Below, in pieces: positions 1-11,015 of a stretch of 64,000 bases of DNA. Numbering within the stretch: position 1 is the stretch's first letter; each line of letters opens with the position of its first letter. The position numbers were made by a program, and so were the translations under genes. The notes beneath the pieces are model-generated. The model was not told the DNA's origin. It saw only the letters and a list, made by a program, of their open reading frames with translations, and made no database searches. The stretch comes from Podocnemis expansa (taxonomy: Eukaryota > Chordata > Testudines > Podocnemididae). The stretch is from positions 43,044,905 through 43,108,904 of the forward strand of contig ML681991.1 in NCBI GenBank assembly GCA_007922195.1, in the 5' to 3' direction.

Positions 1-1408
1 AGATGCAGGGTAATTAGTTAATTAATTTCAATTTGTTTCTTTAGTCCCCTGAGGCCAAGAGTAAGTCGCAGCCTGCATTTCAGGAGCATGCTCTCCCCAA
101 GGTGCCGCTGGGTTAGAGAGGTTCTTGGCCCCACTGCAATGCTTACTGCCAGTGCTGGGGGGCAGGGAGTCAGAGAGCCCTTTCTGTCCCTTAGTTTATA
201 TTCCCATTGAGCTCCTGCCATTTTTAGAGGCCCAGCCAGGGTGGGCACTCCATGGGGCTGGTAGGCTCACAGCTGAGTCAGATCCCAGCCCTGGCCTAGG
301 AGCCAGTTCCCGTGGAGCCAAATGAGGGCTGGTGGCAAATGCCAGGCTTCTCGCCTGGCTGCTGCTTCATGTAGCCAGGGTTTTAATGGACACAGGTAGC
401 ATCAGGCGTTTTAGCAAATCTCAGCCATTTCTGGTCCTGGCCTATCTGCATCTTCAGGTGCCGGGATCTGTTTGCACGTCAAAATCATTAAGTGCTTTGC
501 ATTAGCATTGTTGCCTTTGGCCTAGACCAGGAGCCCTGCCTGGCACCTCTGTCTGGGTAGTTTTACCTCCTGGCTTTTGCACATTATCACAGACCTGCGG
601 GAGAAGGGTCAGTAGTGAGGCCTGGGCTGGAATAGCCCTGTAGAATCTCACACAGGAATGGTCAGCATGGTTTTGTATAGCCCAGTGTCTTGCTCCGCAA
701 GTGCCTATCTCCAGCTTGAAACGACACAATACCCGGTGCCAAGCACTTAGGAGAGAAGCTGCCCCATGCCCCCAGAGGTTACAGCTCAGCTATTGTCTTG
801 AGGCCGGACAATTTGATCCTCTAGTGGATGGAGCCCTTCCTGTTGTGGCTCTGTGAGCGTCTACATGGGTGAGCTGGAACCAGGCAGTGTTACACATTGA
901 TGGTTACAGCTATAATTGGGGAGCCATGGGGCCAATTGGCAGAGGCAGCATGTGGCCAGTGAGAGGAGAAAACCGGGTCTGGTGTGGATCCTGCTTCAGT
1001 CTTGTTTTTTCCTCTGATCCCTGTTGGGATGTGATCACTAAAGGCTAGGCAGTGCCAAGTCCTTAGTGAACAGCCTCTGCAGGCTCTCCAGTGGAGAAAA
1101 TGACAGCCAGCCAGTCAGCCAGCACCTGGGTTCTCCCAGCATCCAGTGGCAGCCAGTCAGCTGGTGCTTTCCTCCTCTGCTTGAGCCCGGGCCTGGAGTG
1201 CATAGCCACACCACAGAGCAAGCCGAGCTGCTTTCATGCTGGCAGGTGTGATGTGGACAGCAAAGGCCTGAGCCCATGCCCTGGGACCCTTGGGCTGTTC
1301 TGCCCAGCATAGGTCAGTGGTGCTTCTGCCAGCTAGTGCTGGCATCTGGCCTTGGCCCTGCTCAGCCCCAGTCCCTGTCCAGCTCTCTCAGGGTGTAGGT
1401 AGAAGAAT
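1..1408. other. No gene seen
   Basis: Unique-looking moderately GC-rich sequence. Open frames on both strands are short, overlap one another and match no family I recognise. No repeat could be assigned. Confidence 0.6.
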
Positions 1409-1485
1409 TGCCTAGTGGTTATAACAGGGCACTGAAGGATCAGGACTCCTGTACTGATGCGTGGTGGAACCCAGGGCAAGTCGTG
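1409..1485 (+). repeat. MIR-type SINE 5' fragment
   Basis: Contains the typical head order CTAGTGGTTATAACAGGG, then CAGGACTCCTG and a decayed CCCAGGGCAAGTC segment. The 3' half is missing. Confidence 0.6.
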
Positions 1486-3452
1486 GCTTCAGCCCAGCTC
1501 AGCAGGGCCGTGTGCATGGCTCAAAGTTCGAGAGGAGCAGAGGAGCATGACGTTTGCATTGGGGGCTGGAGGGATGGGTAAAGCATGGAAAGCAGCTGAC
1601 AGAAGGGGGCAGAAGCATCCTGGCGCCTTTCACACTTTACTGGTCCTTTGGGGGATTTTCACCTTCTGTAGCCTAAGGCCAGCAACCGCGCCAGTGAGTG
1701 GATCCGTACCACGTTCCTCTTTCGCACTTTCTAGGACTCAACATCGATTTTTCTTAACTCCATCCCATCTTCTTGCTCCCAGTTTCATCCCCACAGATTG
1801 CTGCAAACAGCCCTTCCTGGGCTTTACGGTGGGGCCCCAGCGTTGGAGTCGTCCCCTCATCACGCTTGCCAGCACTGAATTCCATTCACCGCTTTGCTAG
1901 GGCTCTTCGTGTAGGGACGGCAGCCTCCCCCGGACCTGGCATGCATCCAGCCTGTTCTGGCCGCTGCAGCAGTCTTCATTCATTAATAGCTAATAATACC
2001 ACCTTGTCCCTTCCATGACTCCTGGGGGTGCTTTGCTGCTGGGCTGGACCAGCTGTGCGCCAGTGACTTTTGGCAGCTGGCCTGCTTATAGGTATGGTAG
2101 CCCCCAGCCCCTGAGACAGGAGTGCAGAGGTCCAGTGCTGGGCACTGCATGCATCCAGTGAGAGATGCTCCCACCCAAGCTAGCTAAGGAGAGCAAGGAG
2201 GGTTTATTGGCCCCATTTTACAGATGGAAACAGATTCAAGGGGCTCCGGTGAGCTCCCCAAGGCCAGGTAGTAAATGTGTAATTGAGTCCTACTCCAAGT
2301 GCCCAGGCTTCCTGTGAACCATGCTGAGGGCAGGTCTAACCAGCGTCATTGATCGTATGCCCTGGCTGAGCAGGGCTGGCTCTAGCCCTGGTTTTTGCAA
2401 GCCATCTCTGCTTCTCTGCCCGCCCTGAGTGCTCTAGCTAGCCAGACCCCTGGCTGCACAGTTGCAAGCTGTTAGAAAGAAAGAAAGTTTTCTTTGCATG
2501 TTTCCAGCCAGTGACTTCTCCCCTCCCCTCCCCTCCTCTGTGACCCTTTCAAGCTGCAGATTTTGCTTCGTTGAGCTGCCAGCATTTGCTTGGCTTAAAT
2601 TCTTTCCTTTATTGCTCTCCAGTGGCTCAGAGGAAATGCAATAAACATTTCCCACGCCTTGGACCCTCCGGAGGACCTTCCTGCCATTGAACCAAGTTCT
2701 GAGAGAAGAACAAACCAGAACCACTGCCATGAAGCACTTAAAAGGGCCTCAAGGCAGCAGGATGGTGTCTGCTTAGTGCATCTACCCCCTGTGACAAATT
2801 ACCCCTTTTAGCCCCACTCTTGGATCCCAGTAGATCCCCCAAGATATTCGTAGATCTCAGGAAAGCTGTAGGGTGGGAAACTACTCCCGAGCTTACTGCA
2901 TTACAATGGTGTGTAGGTGCATGTGTGCAAACACATGTGTGAGTGGTTTTGTCCATGCTTCTGTACATGTGCAAATGTCGGTCAGCGAACTCTGGCCTGA
3001 GGTTTGGGGTTTATTGATCTTTATTATCGTCTCTTAGAAGCTAAGCATGGGGTTTCTGTGACAGCCTTTTTGCTCTGGTTCCGAGGAAGGCCTCTTCTTC
3101 CCTGGGGAGGAAGACAGTTTGCCAGTGGGATTTCGTTCCATTTCATCTCAGCTGGCATTCTTGTTCCCAGAATAACTGCAAAGTACACCAAATGAGCACC
3201 AGCGGGCCTCGGCTGACGGAGCCCATCAGGTTTGACACTGCAAACGTGGGCGTGAGTTTGTGTTAGCTTCACAAAGCGCTTGCAACGTGAGTGAGTCCTC
3301 AGTAGTCTGTCTCTCTTGCCTCAGCTGATCTGTCACCATGGCACCTAGACACTGATAACAGGCTCCTGCACTCTGTGGGAGACAGGCCTGCAGTCTTCTG
3401 CTCAATGGATAGAACTGATTCCACTCATCAAGGAGAAAAAAGCACAGGGTGC
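1486..3452. other. No gene seen outside the MIR fragment
   Basis: Apart from the MIR copy at 2201-2315, this is unique sequence with short incidental open frames. A C/T-rich patch lies at about 2515-2545. Confidence 0.55.
2201..2315 (-). repeat. MIR-type SINE, antisense
   Basis: Reads in reverse as MIR: CCCCATTTTACAGATGGAAAC followed by a decayed lost-CTGAGGC segment, CCCAAGGCCA and GAGTCC...CCAGGCTTCCTG. This order (3' part to 5' part) is that of a MIR core on the minus strand. Confidence 0.65.
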
Positions 3453-3460
3453 CCCTAGCC

Positions 3461-3639
3461 CAGTGTTTTCCAACCAGTGTACCATGACACGCAGGTGTGC
3501 CGCAGAATTTTTTGAAAAACTACTCAGAGTTCTGATTGCTAATATTCATGAGTTCATCTGGAGACTATATGATGGTGTACCTCAAAATAATTAAAGGTAT
3601 TAAGGTGTGCCACAGCAGAGAAGAGGCTGGGAACCACTG
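3461..3639 (+). mobile_element. Non-autonomous hAT-type element (family A)
   Basis: A 179-bp element starting CAGTGTTTTCCAAC and ending GGGAACCACTG, the hAT-type CAGTG...CACTG terminal inverted repeats. It is flanked by an exact 8-bp TSD CCCTAGCC (3453-3460 and 3640-3647). A related, inverted copy is at 26602-26818. No transposase is encoded. Confidence 0.88.
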
Positions 3640-3647
3640 CCCTAGCC

Positions 3648-5959
3648 TGTGCACAGGAGCAGTGCCCTCCATGCTGGCAGCCACAGCAGACAGTGTGAAT
3701 CATGTGTGACCAACTGTCCCCTTGTCTGGGGCAGGGAGCAAGATCTATCCCTCAAGGCAAGGGCTTTGCACTGAACCACAGGGCCTTGGTGCACTAGACC
3801 CACCATGCTGTCTGTCGGGCTGGTGTGTGTAGTGGCAGCTGAGTGTCCATGGGACTTAGCCCAGCAACTCAGTGACAGCTTAGGAATGGCAGAGCTGTCC
3901 CTGCACTGTGCTTTGTGTCACCCGAAGTGTCACTGATGCAGCCAGGGTGCAGCTCAGGCATGGCCTTGCATTGGAGCACAAGGAAAATCTCCATTAGTTG
4001 TTGGCAGTATAGGTGCTATGATACACTCTCAAACCATTCTGATTCCCTCTGGTTGAGGTCAGTGGTGCAAGGGATCCAGAGCATCACAGTGCTGTCTTTG
4101 TCTCGGATGTTTGCCTGCACTGGAAGCTTTTCTGCTTCTGAGAATAATGTGACCCAAGCCAACTGTGCTGGGAACCAGGACTTCTCAGGATGACACAGGT
4201 GGGATGTCTGTGGGGTGACTCCTGGAGCTGGAGGTGGTTGTTCTGACTGCACGACTGGCTCAAAGTGATGAGAGGAGAGCCAGGCAGCATGTGGTGTTGG
4301 CCAGGGGACCTGGGCAGGAGGCTCCCTCAGGAGTCAGTCGGAAGGAGGAGTGGGGTCTGTTCCAGGAACAGTGAAAGACGGGCTTGAAGCCAACCTATTT
4401 TTTCCTTTAAAGCAGCCGTGTTGCCATGTGCTGAGAAGCCCGGCAGGCCAGGGTGGTGCTGGAACGTGCAGTGGGCTGACTGTGCCGGCCCTGTGAGCCC
4501 ACCCACACTGCCCATCTGCTAGGCAGCAATGGGGTGCAAAGAGGTTGAGGGGCAGTGAGGGCAGGGACGGAGGGCCAAGTGGCTAGATCAGAGCTGCTAT
4601 GAGTGATTGGGAGCTGGCAAGGGGCCCAATCCCAGCAGAGCCTTTTGTGGAGCTTCCTCAGTGATGCTGAAGGATGTTTGCAGCACCAGCAGGGGACTTA
4701 GGGAACTGCAGAGATCAGGCCCCTGGGGTTGCCCTTGCTGTTTCCTTTTCTGGTCCTCAGTGGAAACTCAGCTCCCTGGGTCTGTGAGCTTCCCGTGAGG
4801 GGGAGGGGACACACTCAGCAGCCCATCAGTCCTGCCTTTAGCCTAGCCCCAGAGGAATCCTCCCTCCACTGTCCTGAGGACCAAGTGCTGTGTTTGCATG
4901 GTGCCCCCAGCGAGTGCCCAGGGCTGGGTGTGAAGCCAGGCTGGGGCTCTGGGGAACAGAAGGTCCCAAGGGCTGTGTAGGTCTCCCAGCATGGAAGTTG
5001 TCGTCATCATCAGAGAGCAGCCACCACCCCCAGCTTCTCCTCTCTCTTCTCAGAGCCACTCAGATGGCCACTGAGAAGCTGCTGGGTGTCGTTCTCCTGT
5101 GTGAGGAGAGCAGAGGCCAGGTTCTGACTCTCTTGGGAGCATTGCCAGGTTTGAACCAGGCTGTGTCCTAGTAGGAGGGCATTTGCAGCCCCTTCACTCT
5201 GCTTCCCACTCGCCTGCCCTCCCGGGATGGGAGTTCCCATTCTCATACAGCCCTCCTGGCACTTGGTCTGCCCACCCAGAGCCGCCCTTCCCTACCTGGC
5301 ATGAGGGCCTAGTGCCATCTCAGTACTGATCCGAACACTTGTTCCATCCTTTCTCATTGCAGGGGCCTCAGGCAGGAAACAGAGGAAAAAGGCAGCTGGA
5401 AAGCAAGTGAGAAGGTGTGATTATCATCCTGCCCCAGGGCCAAAGCTGCCCCAGTGTGGTGTGGTGGGCTCTGCTGTGGGTTTCTGGGCATTGCACACCC
5501 TTCTCTGAAGCCCCCATGCTGCCAAGAGCTGGGCTGGCTGAGCCAGCTTCTCGCTCGTGCTATCTGGCCCTGTTCCCTGGACCTGCACAGCCCTGGCTGG
5601 CCATGCCCGTCATCAGCCCGGCTCACAGCATGATGCATGTCAGGGAGCAGCTGTCCTCAGTCACCCAGCAGTGTGGCAGAGCCCCTCTGCTCACGCTGGC
5701 TGCGCAAATGCATCCTGAGAGGTGGCCTGCTGTGACCTTGTCCCATGCCCACTGCCAGTCCGGGATGGGTCCCAGGGAAACCTGGTAGGATGTGCCACCC
5801 ACAGGTATCACCCCTTGGGCTCCATGTGTGGGGAGCTGGGACTGGAAAACCTCTCCGTTGGTTACCTCACCTTCTGGGGTTGAAGAAGGGGGTGGGGTTG
5901 CCAGGGGGAAGGCTGAGGGTCTTCTGCATCAGCCATAATCCAAAGAAAGCTGAGGGAAG
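3648..5959. other. No gene seen
   Basis: GC-rich sequence with many overlapping short frames on both strands (for example 5417-5788 +). None matches a known family or shows matched splice sites that I can support. No repeat assigned. Confidence 0.55.
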
Positions 5960-6610
5960 AGCTGATTGTGCTTTATAAATACATCAGAGGGATAAATACC
6001 AGGGAGGGAGAGGAGTTATTTAAGTTCAGCACCAACATGGACAGAAGAACTAACTGACAGAAACAGGAGATCAGGAAGTTTAGACTTGAAATTAGATGGA
6101 GGTTTCTAACCATCAGAGGAGTGAAGTTCTGACATAACATCCCAAGGGGAGCTGTGGGGCAAGAAAGATAGCTGGTTTCAAGACTGAGCTTGTTAAATTT
6201 ATGGAGAGGATGGTGTGATGGGACAACTTAATCTGGCAATTAACTGATCTTTGACTACTAGCAGTAAAAGTGCCCAATGGCCTGTGATAGGATGTTAGAT
6301 GGGAAGGGCACTGAGTTGCTACAGAAAATTATTTCTGGGTGTCTGGCTGGTGAGTGTTGTCCACACGCTCAGGATTTAGCTGATTGTCATATCTGGGGTT
6401 GGGAAGGAATTTGCTCTCTAGCAAACTGGGATAAGGCCCTGGGATTATTTTTGCCTTTCTCTTCTGCATTGGGCATGAGTCACGTGGGTTCTCTATACCT
6501 TGAAGTCTTCAAATGATTTGAGAATTTCAATAATTTAGGTTAGGGATCTTTTACAGGATGGGGGTGGGTGAGGTTTTGTGGCCTGTTTTGTGCAAGAGGT
6601 CAGACTAGAT

Positions 6611-6921
6611 CAGTAGTTTTCAAACTACGGGTTGGCACCCAGTACTAGGTCGCAGACCCTCAGGCGCTGGGTCGCAGTGTTCCCTGCTGCTGCCACCAAA
6701 AGATGGGAGTGAAGCCCTGCAAATAGTGTAGTGGCTAACACCTCTGCTTAACATGCAGAAGGTCCTGGGTTCAATTCCCAGGGGGTTGGACTCGATGATC
6801 TCATGAGGTCCCTTCCAGCCCTATGACTTGACTTGACTTGTTGAAAGATGTAATTGTTGGGTTGTGGGTATAAATGATTTTTTTCAACTGAATCTTGAGC
6901 AAAAAAGTTTGAAAACCACAG
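6611..6921. mobile_element. hAT-type element nested in CR1
   Basis: Terminal inverted repeats CAGTAGTTTTCAAAC and GTTTGAAAACCACAG bound the insert. The flanks GACTAGAT (6603-6610) and GACTAGAC (6922-6929) are a 7/8 TSD made from CR1 sequence, which fixes the order of events. Its interior is itself interrupted by a SINE (6722-6840). Confidence 0.85.
6722..6840 (+). mobile_element. tRNA-derived SINE with CR1 tail
   Basis: Pol III A-box-like TAGTGTAGTGG at 6724-6734 and B-box GGTTCAATTCC at 6768-6778 form a tRNA-like head. The body then ends in a CR1-type tail, GGGGGTTGGACTCGATGATC..., GGTCCCTTCCAGCCCTATGA, and a short ACTTG repeat (6825-6840). This is a SINE mobilised by CR1 machinery, not a tRNA gene: the head does not fold into a complete cloverleaf. 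Confidence 0.85.
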
Positions 6922-7039
6922 GACTAGACGATCTTCTGGGTCCCTTCCGACCTTAAAGTCTATGAGCCTGCAACACTACAGTGCTGCCTTTCTCACCCCT
7001 ACATCAGCCCCAGAAGGTGCCCTACCCTAAAGAAGATTC

Positions 7040-7765
7040 ATATCTGTCTATAAGGGCAAACGCAAAGTGCCCCACATAGGACGACAATTTGTTGCACGTT
7101 CACAAAATGGGAAATGACTGCCTAGGAAGGAGTACTGCAGACAGGGATCTGGAGGTTATAGTAGATCATAGGCTAAATATGAGTCAACAGTGTCACACTG
7201 TTGATGGGAGTTGGAATACTGAACTGGGATGTATTAACAAGGAGTATTTGTAAGCAAGACAGGAGAAATAGTTCTTCCACTCTACCCTATGTTAATTAGG
7301 CCTCAGCTGGAGTATTGCATCCTGTCCTTGGTACCACGCTTTGGGAAAGATGTGGACAAATTGCAGAAAGTTCCAACGATAGAAAAACAATGGAAGGTGT
7401 AAAAAACATGACCACTGAGAAAAATTTGAAAAAACTGGGCTTGTTTAGTCTGGAGCAGGCAGACTGAAGGGGGCATGACAACAGTCTTCAAGTGCACAAA
7501 AAGGTTGTTTAGGAGAACAATTTATCACCCTCCTCTTTAAACACTGAACAGGACAAGAAGCAATGGGCTTAAATTGCAACAAGGGCTGGTTAGATTGAAT
7601 ATTAGGAAAACTTCCTAGCTCTCAGGGTAGTTAAGCACTGTAATATATTACCTAGAAAGGTTGTGAATCTCTGTCATTTGAAGCAGCTAAGAACAGGTTC
7701 GACAAACACCTGTCGGGGATGGTCTAGTAAAGTTATTATACAATTCAGGACCCTGGACTAAAACT
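7040..7765 (+). mobile_element. CR1 LINE, end of ORF2 and 3' UTR (second subfamily)
   Basis: Shows the amniote CR1 order GGCCTCAGCTGGAGTATTGC, GTCTGGAGCAGGCAGACTGA, GGACAAGAAGCAATGGGCTT, TAGATTGAATATTAGGAAAA and CAACACCTGTCGGGGATGGTC-like sequence. Stops and frameshifts break the ORF2 end. It differs in 3' UTR from the copy at 5960-6966, so two CR1 subfamilies lie next to each other. Confidence 0.88.
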
Positions 7766-7894
7766 TTAACATGGTTCCACCTAGTCCTATGTTGTTATCT
7801 AGAATACAGCTGCCCCTAGGGGAGAGTGAATCAAATGAAATGTGTGTCATTCCTGCAAACATGTCTGGGGATACTGATTCAATTGCAATCTAGC

Positions 7895-8215
7895 AGTTAG
7901 ACTGGACCCTGCATTCAGGACTCCTGTGTGCTCTTCCTGGCTCTGGGTTGAGAGTGGGGGCTAGTGGTTAGAGCAGGGGGTTGAACGCCAAGTCTGCTGG
8001 CTTCTGCTCACAGATCTAGGAGGGAATGGAGTGTTGTGTGTTTCAGCAGGTAGGGCTAGACGTCAGAACGCGTGGCTTTTCTCTTTCTGGCTCTGCCACT
8101 GACTCTTTGTGACCTTGAAGTAATGTCACCTTTCTGTGCCTCAGTTTCCCTGTCAGCACCATGGAACTAGAGATACTCCCCTTGTGCAGTATTGTTACCA
8201 CACTCGCATGAGGAA
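7895..8215 (+). repeat. MIR-type SINE with repeated head units
   Basis: A partial head (CAGGACTCCTGTG, about 7915) is followed by a second head (CTAGTGGTTAGAGCAGGGGG, 7961) and then a third unit with the MIR core (GGCTCTGCCACTGACTC, 8091; GTGCCTCAGTTTCCC, 8136). The 3' tail is lost. See also 16331-16720. Confidence 0.7.
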
Positions 8216-10804
8216 TCTCCCCTTGGGCCTGAAGGATCATTGGGGGCTATGATGGGCTCAATCTGGGCAGAATGAATCAGTGTGGGTGCTCTGGGACTCA
8301 GGGAGTGGGACATGGTTGTTCTCAGAACAGGTTTCGTGCTCTTATTCCATCCCTGGCCAGGGAGAGCTCCCAGCCACCTCAAATGCCATGGGAGCAGACT
8401 GGCCTGCAGAGTGCAGCAGACAAGCTGGCAGGGGATCCTCACTGTGCGTTGCACTTATGGCAGAACCAGCATGCTCGTTGCCCTGCCACGCCAGGCCCTC
8501 TCAGAAGGGAGTAGGCACTGTGTGCCGCCCACAGGAGTGGGTAGATGATCGCTGCTCATCACAGCCTCTCCAGCATCCTGGGAATTGCCCTCTTTCTGAA
8601 CCAGCACGGTCAAAATCAAGAGTGGAAACTGTACATGGATGCTGCCCAGGCTGCCTGGCTGAGTCTGCACTGTGCTGCTTGGAAGCGGGCCCTGGCATGG
8701 CCCAATTCTGAAGCCTCCATGATATTGTGCCAGCCTGGAGGGAACGTTGGGGGCCGTTGTGGCCTGTTCCCAGATTGCATCATCCCTGTACTTTTTAACA
8801 GGGCCATTCATTTCACCCACAAAACTGGCAGTGACAGTGCCCCAACAGTGATGTGTTTACACACCACAGGGGCAGGCCAGACAAGAGGGAATGCAGCTTG
8901 GTTGAAAGAACAGATGTCCCACCCTTTGGGAGGCCTGGGATTGGGAGACAAGAGGACTGAAACTGCCACTGGTTTCCCTCCCTCCAGTCCCCCAGCCCTA
9001 ATGCCTGCCTCCCATTCGGGCAGGCCCAAAATGGCCTGATTTTTCAGGTCAACTGAGCATGCGGCTCATTCTCCAAGTAGCAGCCAGGAAGGAGAGAAGT
9101 GGGGACAGGTCCAAATCTGGGCCTGGTAGCACATTGGCTAGGATCCCCTGAGCCCCAAGGTGAAATCTTTGTTTCAGAGACTGATTTCCGACTGCCATTC
9201 TATTTTAATCAATTGAACAGTGTTACCTAGCGGGTAGAATAGTAAGCCTCTGGAGATCTGGGTTGTATGTGGGCTCTGTCACTTGGAGGGAGTCATCCCA
9301 CCTCACCCAGGAGTTTGGATGCTGCCTCCATTTCCCTATCTGTAAAATGGGGATAGGGATCCTGGCCTCCTTTGTAAAGTGGTTTGAAATCTGCTGCTGA
9401 GCAAGGTTAGATAAGAGCCAGGGATGACTGTTACTGACTCAGGTTCCCTGCTGTCTGTGGGTGGGTGAGAGGTGCCTGCCTGGGAGGGGAAAATGCCAGC
9501 TGGAGATGGAGGTGACATTGGCTGCCATGGCTGGCTCTGTTCCCGGCAAGGCAAGCAGGGTGTCCATGTGCCGCAGTGGTGCATGCTTGCCTTTGCAAGA
9601 CAGCTCCCACCCGGCTGTCCAGAGCCCCTGCATGAGGAAGCTGCTCTTGTTCTTTGCCATGGGTGATCTGCACTGATCAAAGTGCAGGGAAACCACACAG
9701 GCTTCGGGGAGACAGGGGCCTGGCCACACTCAGCCACGCCAGCTCTGTGGGTGTTCGGCAAAATGAAATTGCTCTGTTATCCAACATGAATAACCATCAT
9801 CAGGTGATCCCTCCCAGGGCGCCCAGGCTGTGGTTAGTGGCAGCCATACTCGGGGGAGCGGGACTTCACGAGATCCTTCCTATTAATTAGCACAGAGGCG
9901 AGGGAATGAGCAATTTAAAACATTTCTTGCTGAATCTTCCCCAAGCCACAGGAGTAGGACAGGACAAGCAGAACATAACTGCACAGGGCTCTCCTTTTCT
10001 CTAGCACCCTTCGGACCCTGTCAGTGATTCCCCATAGTCAGCCATAAAGGGGCTCAGCAAATCAACAGGCAGCAAGCACAGCCTGTGGACCCATCCTTTG
10101 CTGTGAGGTGCTGCTCAAGCTTGAGCTGTTGGAGAGGCACAGATAGCAAGCAGGGTGAAGATTCATGGACCCTTGCTGGTTGGATCATTGACACAACAGT
10201 CATTGGGGCTGGGAGTGTGGACAGGTTGTAAGTAGATGGTTTATAGCAGCCTTTGGAGGTGAAAGCCCATTGCTGGGGTGGATGTCACTGTACTTGGCCA
10301 CGGTTTGAGCAGAGGCCCCTAGTGTTTGCTGCTGAAACCTGTGCCTGCAGCATGTGGGAGGGAGACATCCTCAGGGCTCAGCACTGAGGTGTGAATGCCA
10401 GCTTCTCAGGCACCTAGGCAAGAGAGAGTGACCACTGTGGGTACCCAAGCAGAGTGTTTTGCAGTCAGTCCCAATTATAGAGTGCTGGAGAGTGTGCAGA
10501 TGTGGGCCTGTAGCCCCAAAGGGCTGGTGCCCCCCCCCCCACCCCCCAGTAACAACAGGCTCTTTTCACCTGTGGATCTCGAAGCACTTTTACAAAGCAA
10601 GTTAAGCTCATTATCAGAAGCACCGGTGGCCTGGAAAAAGACCCAAGTGTAGTGTGCCACAGCTCAGGGCTCGAGCCCCATAAGCACCCCACTACCATGG
10701 GCAGCCTGGTGGCTGACCCAAGGCTTGGGTGCTGGGACTCGGGGCTCAAGCCCCATAAGCCCAGTGCCAGCAATGCCACTGCTCCTTGTTATAGTTTTAA
10801 GAGG
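8216..10804. other. No gene seen outside the MIR copy
   Basis: Apart from the MIR at 9226-9424 I see no gene. Overlapping frames at 8280-9039 and 9336-9761 are stop-poor GC-rich sequence without domains. A C homopolymer is at about 10531-10541. The stretch 9759-9945 is AT/GC-mixed with several homeodomain-like TTAATTAG motifs and may be regulatory. Confidence 0.5.
9226..9424 (+). repeat. MIR-type SINE, near full length
   Basis: Head with a decayed AGTGGTTAGAG (TAGCGGGTAGAATAG), a lost exact CTCTGCCACTGAC (GCTCTGTCACTTGG), then CTATCTGTAAAATGGGGATA, CTCCTTTGTAAAGTGGTTTG and ATAAGAGCCAG. This is the usual order and length of a reptilian MIR copy. Confidence 0.8.
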
Positions 10805-10876
10805 GTACTTGGTCCTGCCATGAGTGTGGAAGACTGGACTTGGTGACCTCTCACAGTGCCTTCTAGTTTCTATGAG
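10805..10876 (+). mobile_element. CR1 LINE 3'-end fragment
   Basis: ACTTGGTCCTGCCATGAGTG, GACTGGACTTGGTGACCTC and a terminal TTTCTATGAGTCTAT match the last about 70 bases of amniote CR1. Only the extreme 3' end is present. Confidence 0.8.
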
Positions 10877-10884
10877 TCTATCCC

Positions 10885-11015
10885 TGTATTATGCAAAGGG
10901 AAACTGAGGCATGGCATGGCACCATGACTTGCTCCAGGTCACTCAGCAGGCCAGGAAACAGAACTCAGCTCTCATGGGTGCAAGTCTGGTCATCTAGCCA
11001 CTAGGTTTCACTGCC
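10885..11015 (-). repeat. MIR-type SINE, antisense
   Basis: In reverse this gives the MIR core and head: GGGAAACTGAGGCA, CAGGTCACTCAGCAGG, ACAGAACTCAG and CATCTAGCCACTAG. The 3' tail side is short. Confidence 0.75.

Larger units (their letters stand above)
5960..6966 (+). mobile_element. CR1 LINE 3' end, interrupted at 6611-6921
   Basis: The sequence follows the 3' untranslated part of amniote CR1: GATAAATACCAGGGAGGGAG, GGTTTCTAACCATCAGAGGAG, TGATGGGA..CTTAATCTGGCAATTAACTGATC, and a final GGTCAGACTAGAT. The end is split by an inserted element and resumes as CGATCTTCTGGGTCCCTTCC, finishing AGTCTATGAG. It is a 5'-truncated copy with no intact ORF. Confidence 0.88.

Noticed and set aside
6722..6840. 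tRNA gene, because of A- and B-box sequences
   Set aside because: No complete cloverleaf, and the body continues into a CR1-type tail; it is a SINE, and the same body recurs at 20362.
8317..8329. TGTTCTCAGAACA as a glucocorticoid response element
   Set aside because: The half sites are in everted order with a 1-bp gap; a GRE needs AGAACA and TGTTCT facing inward with 3 bp between.
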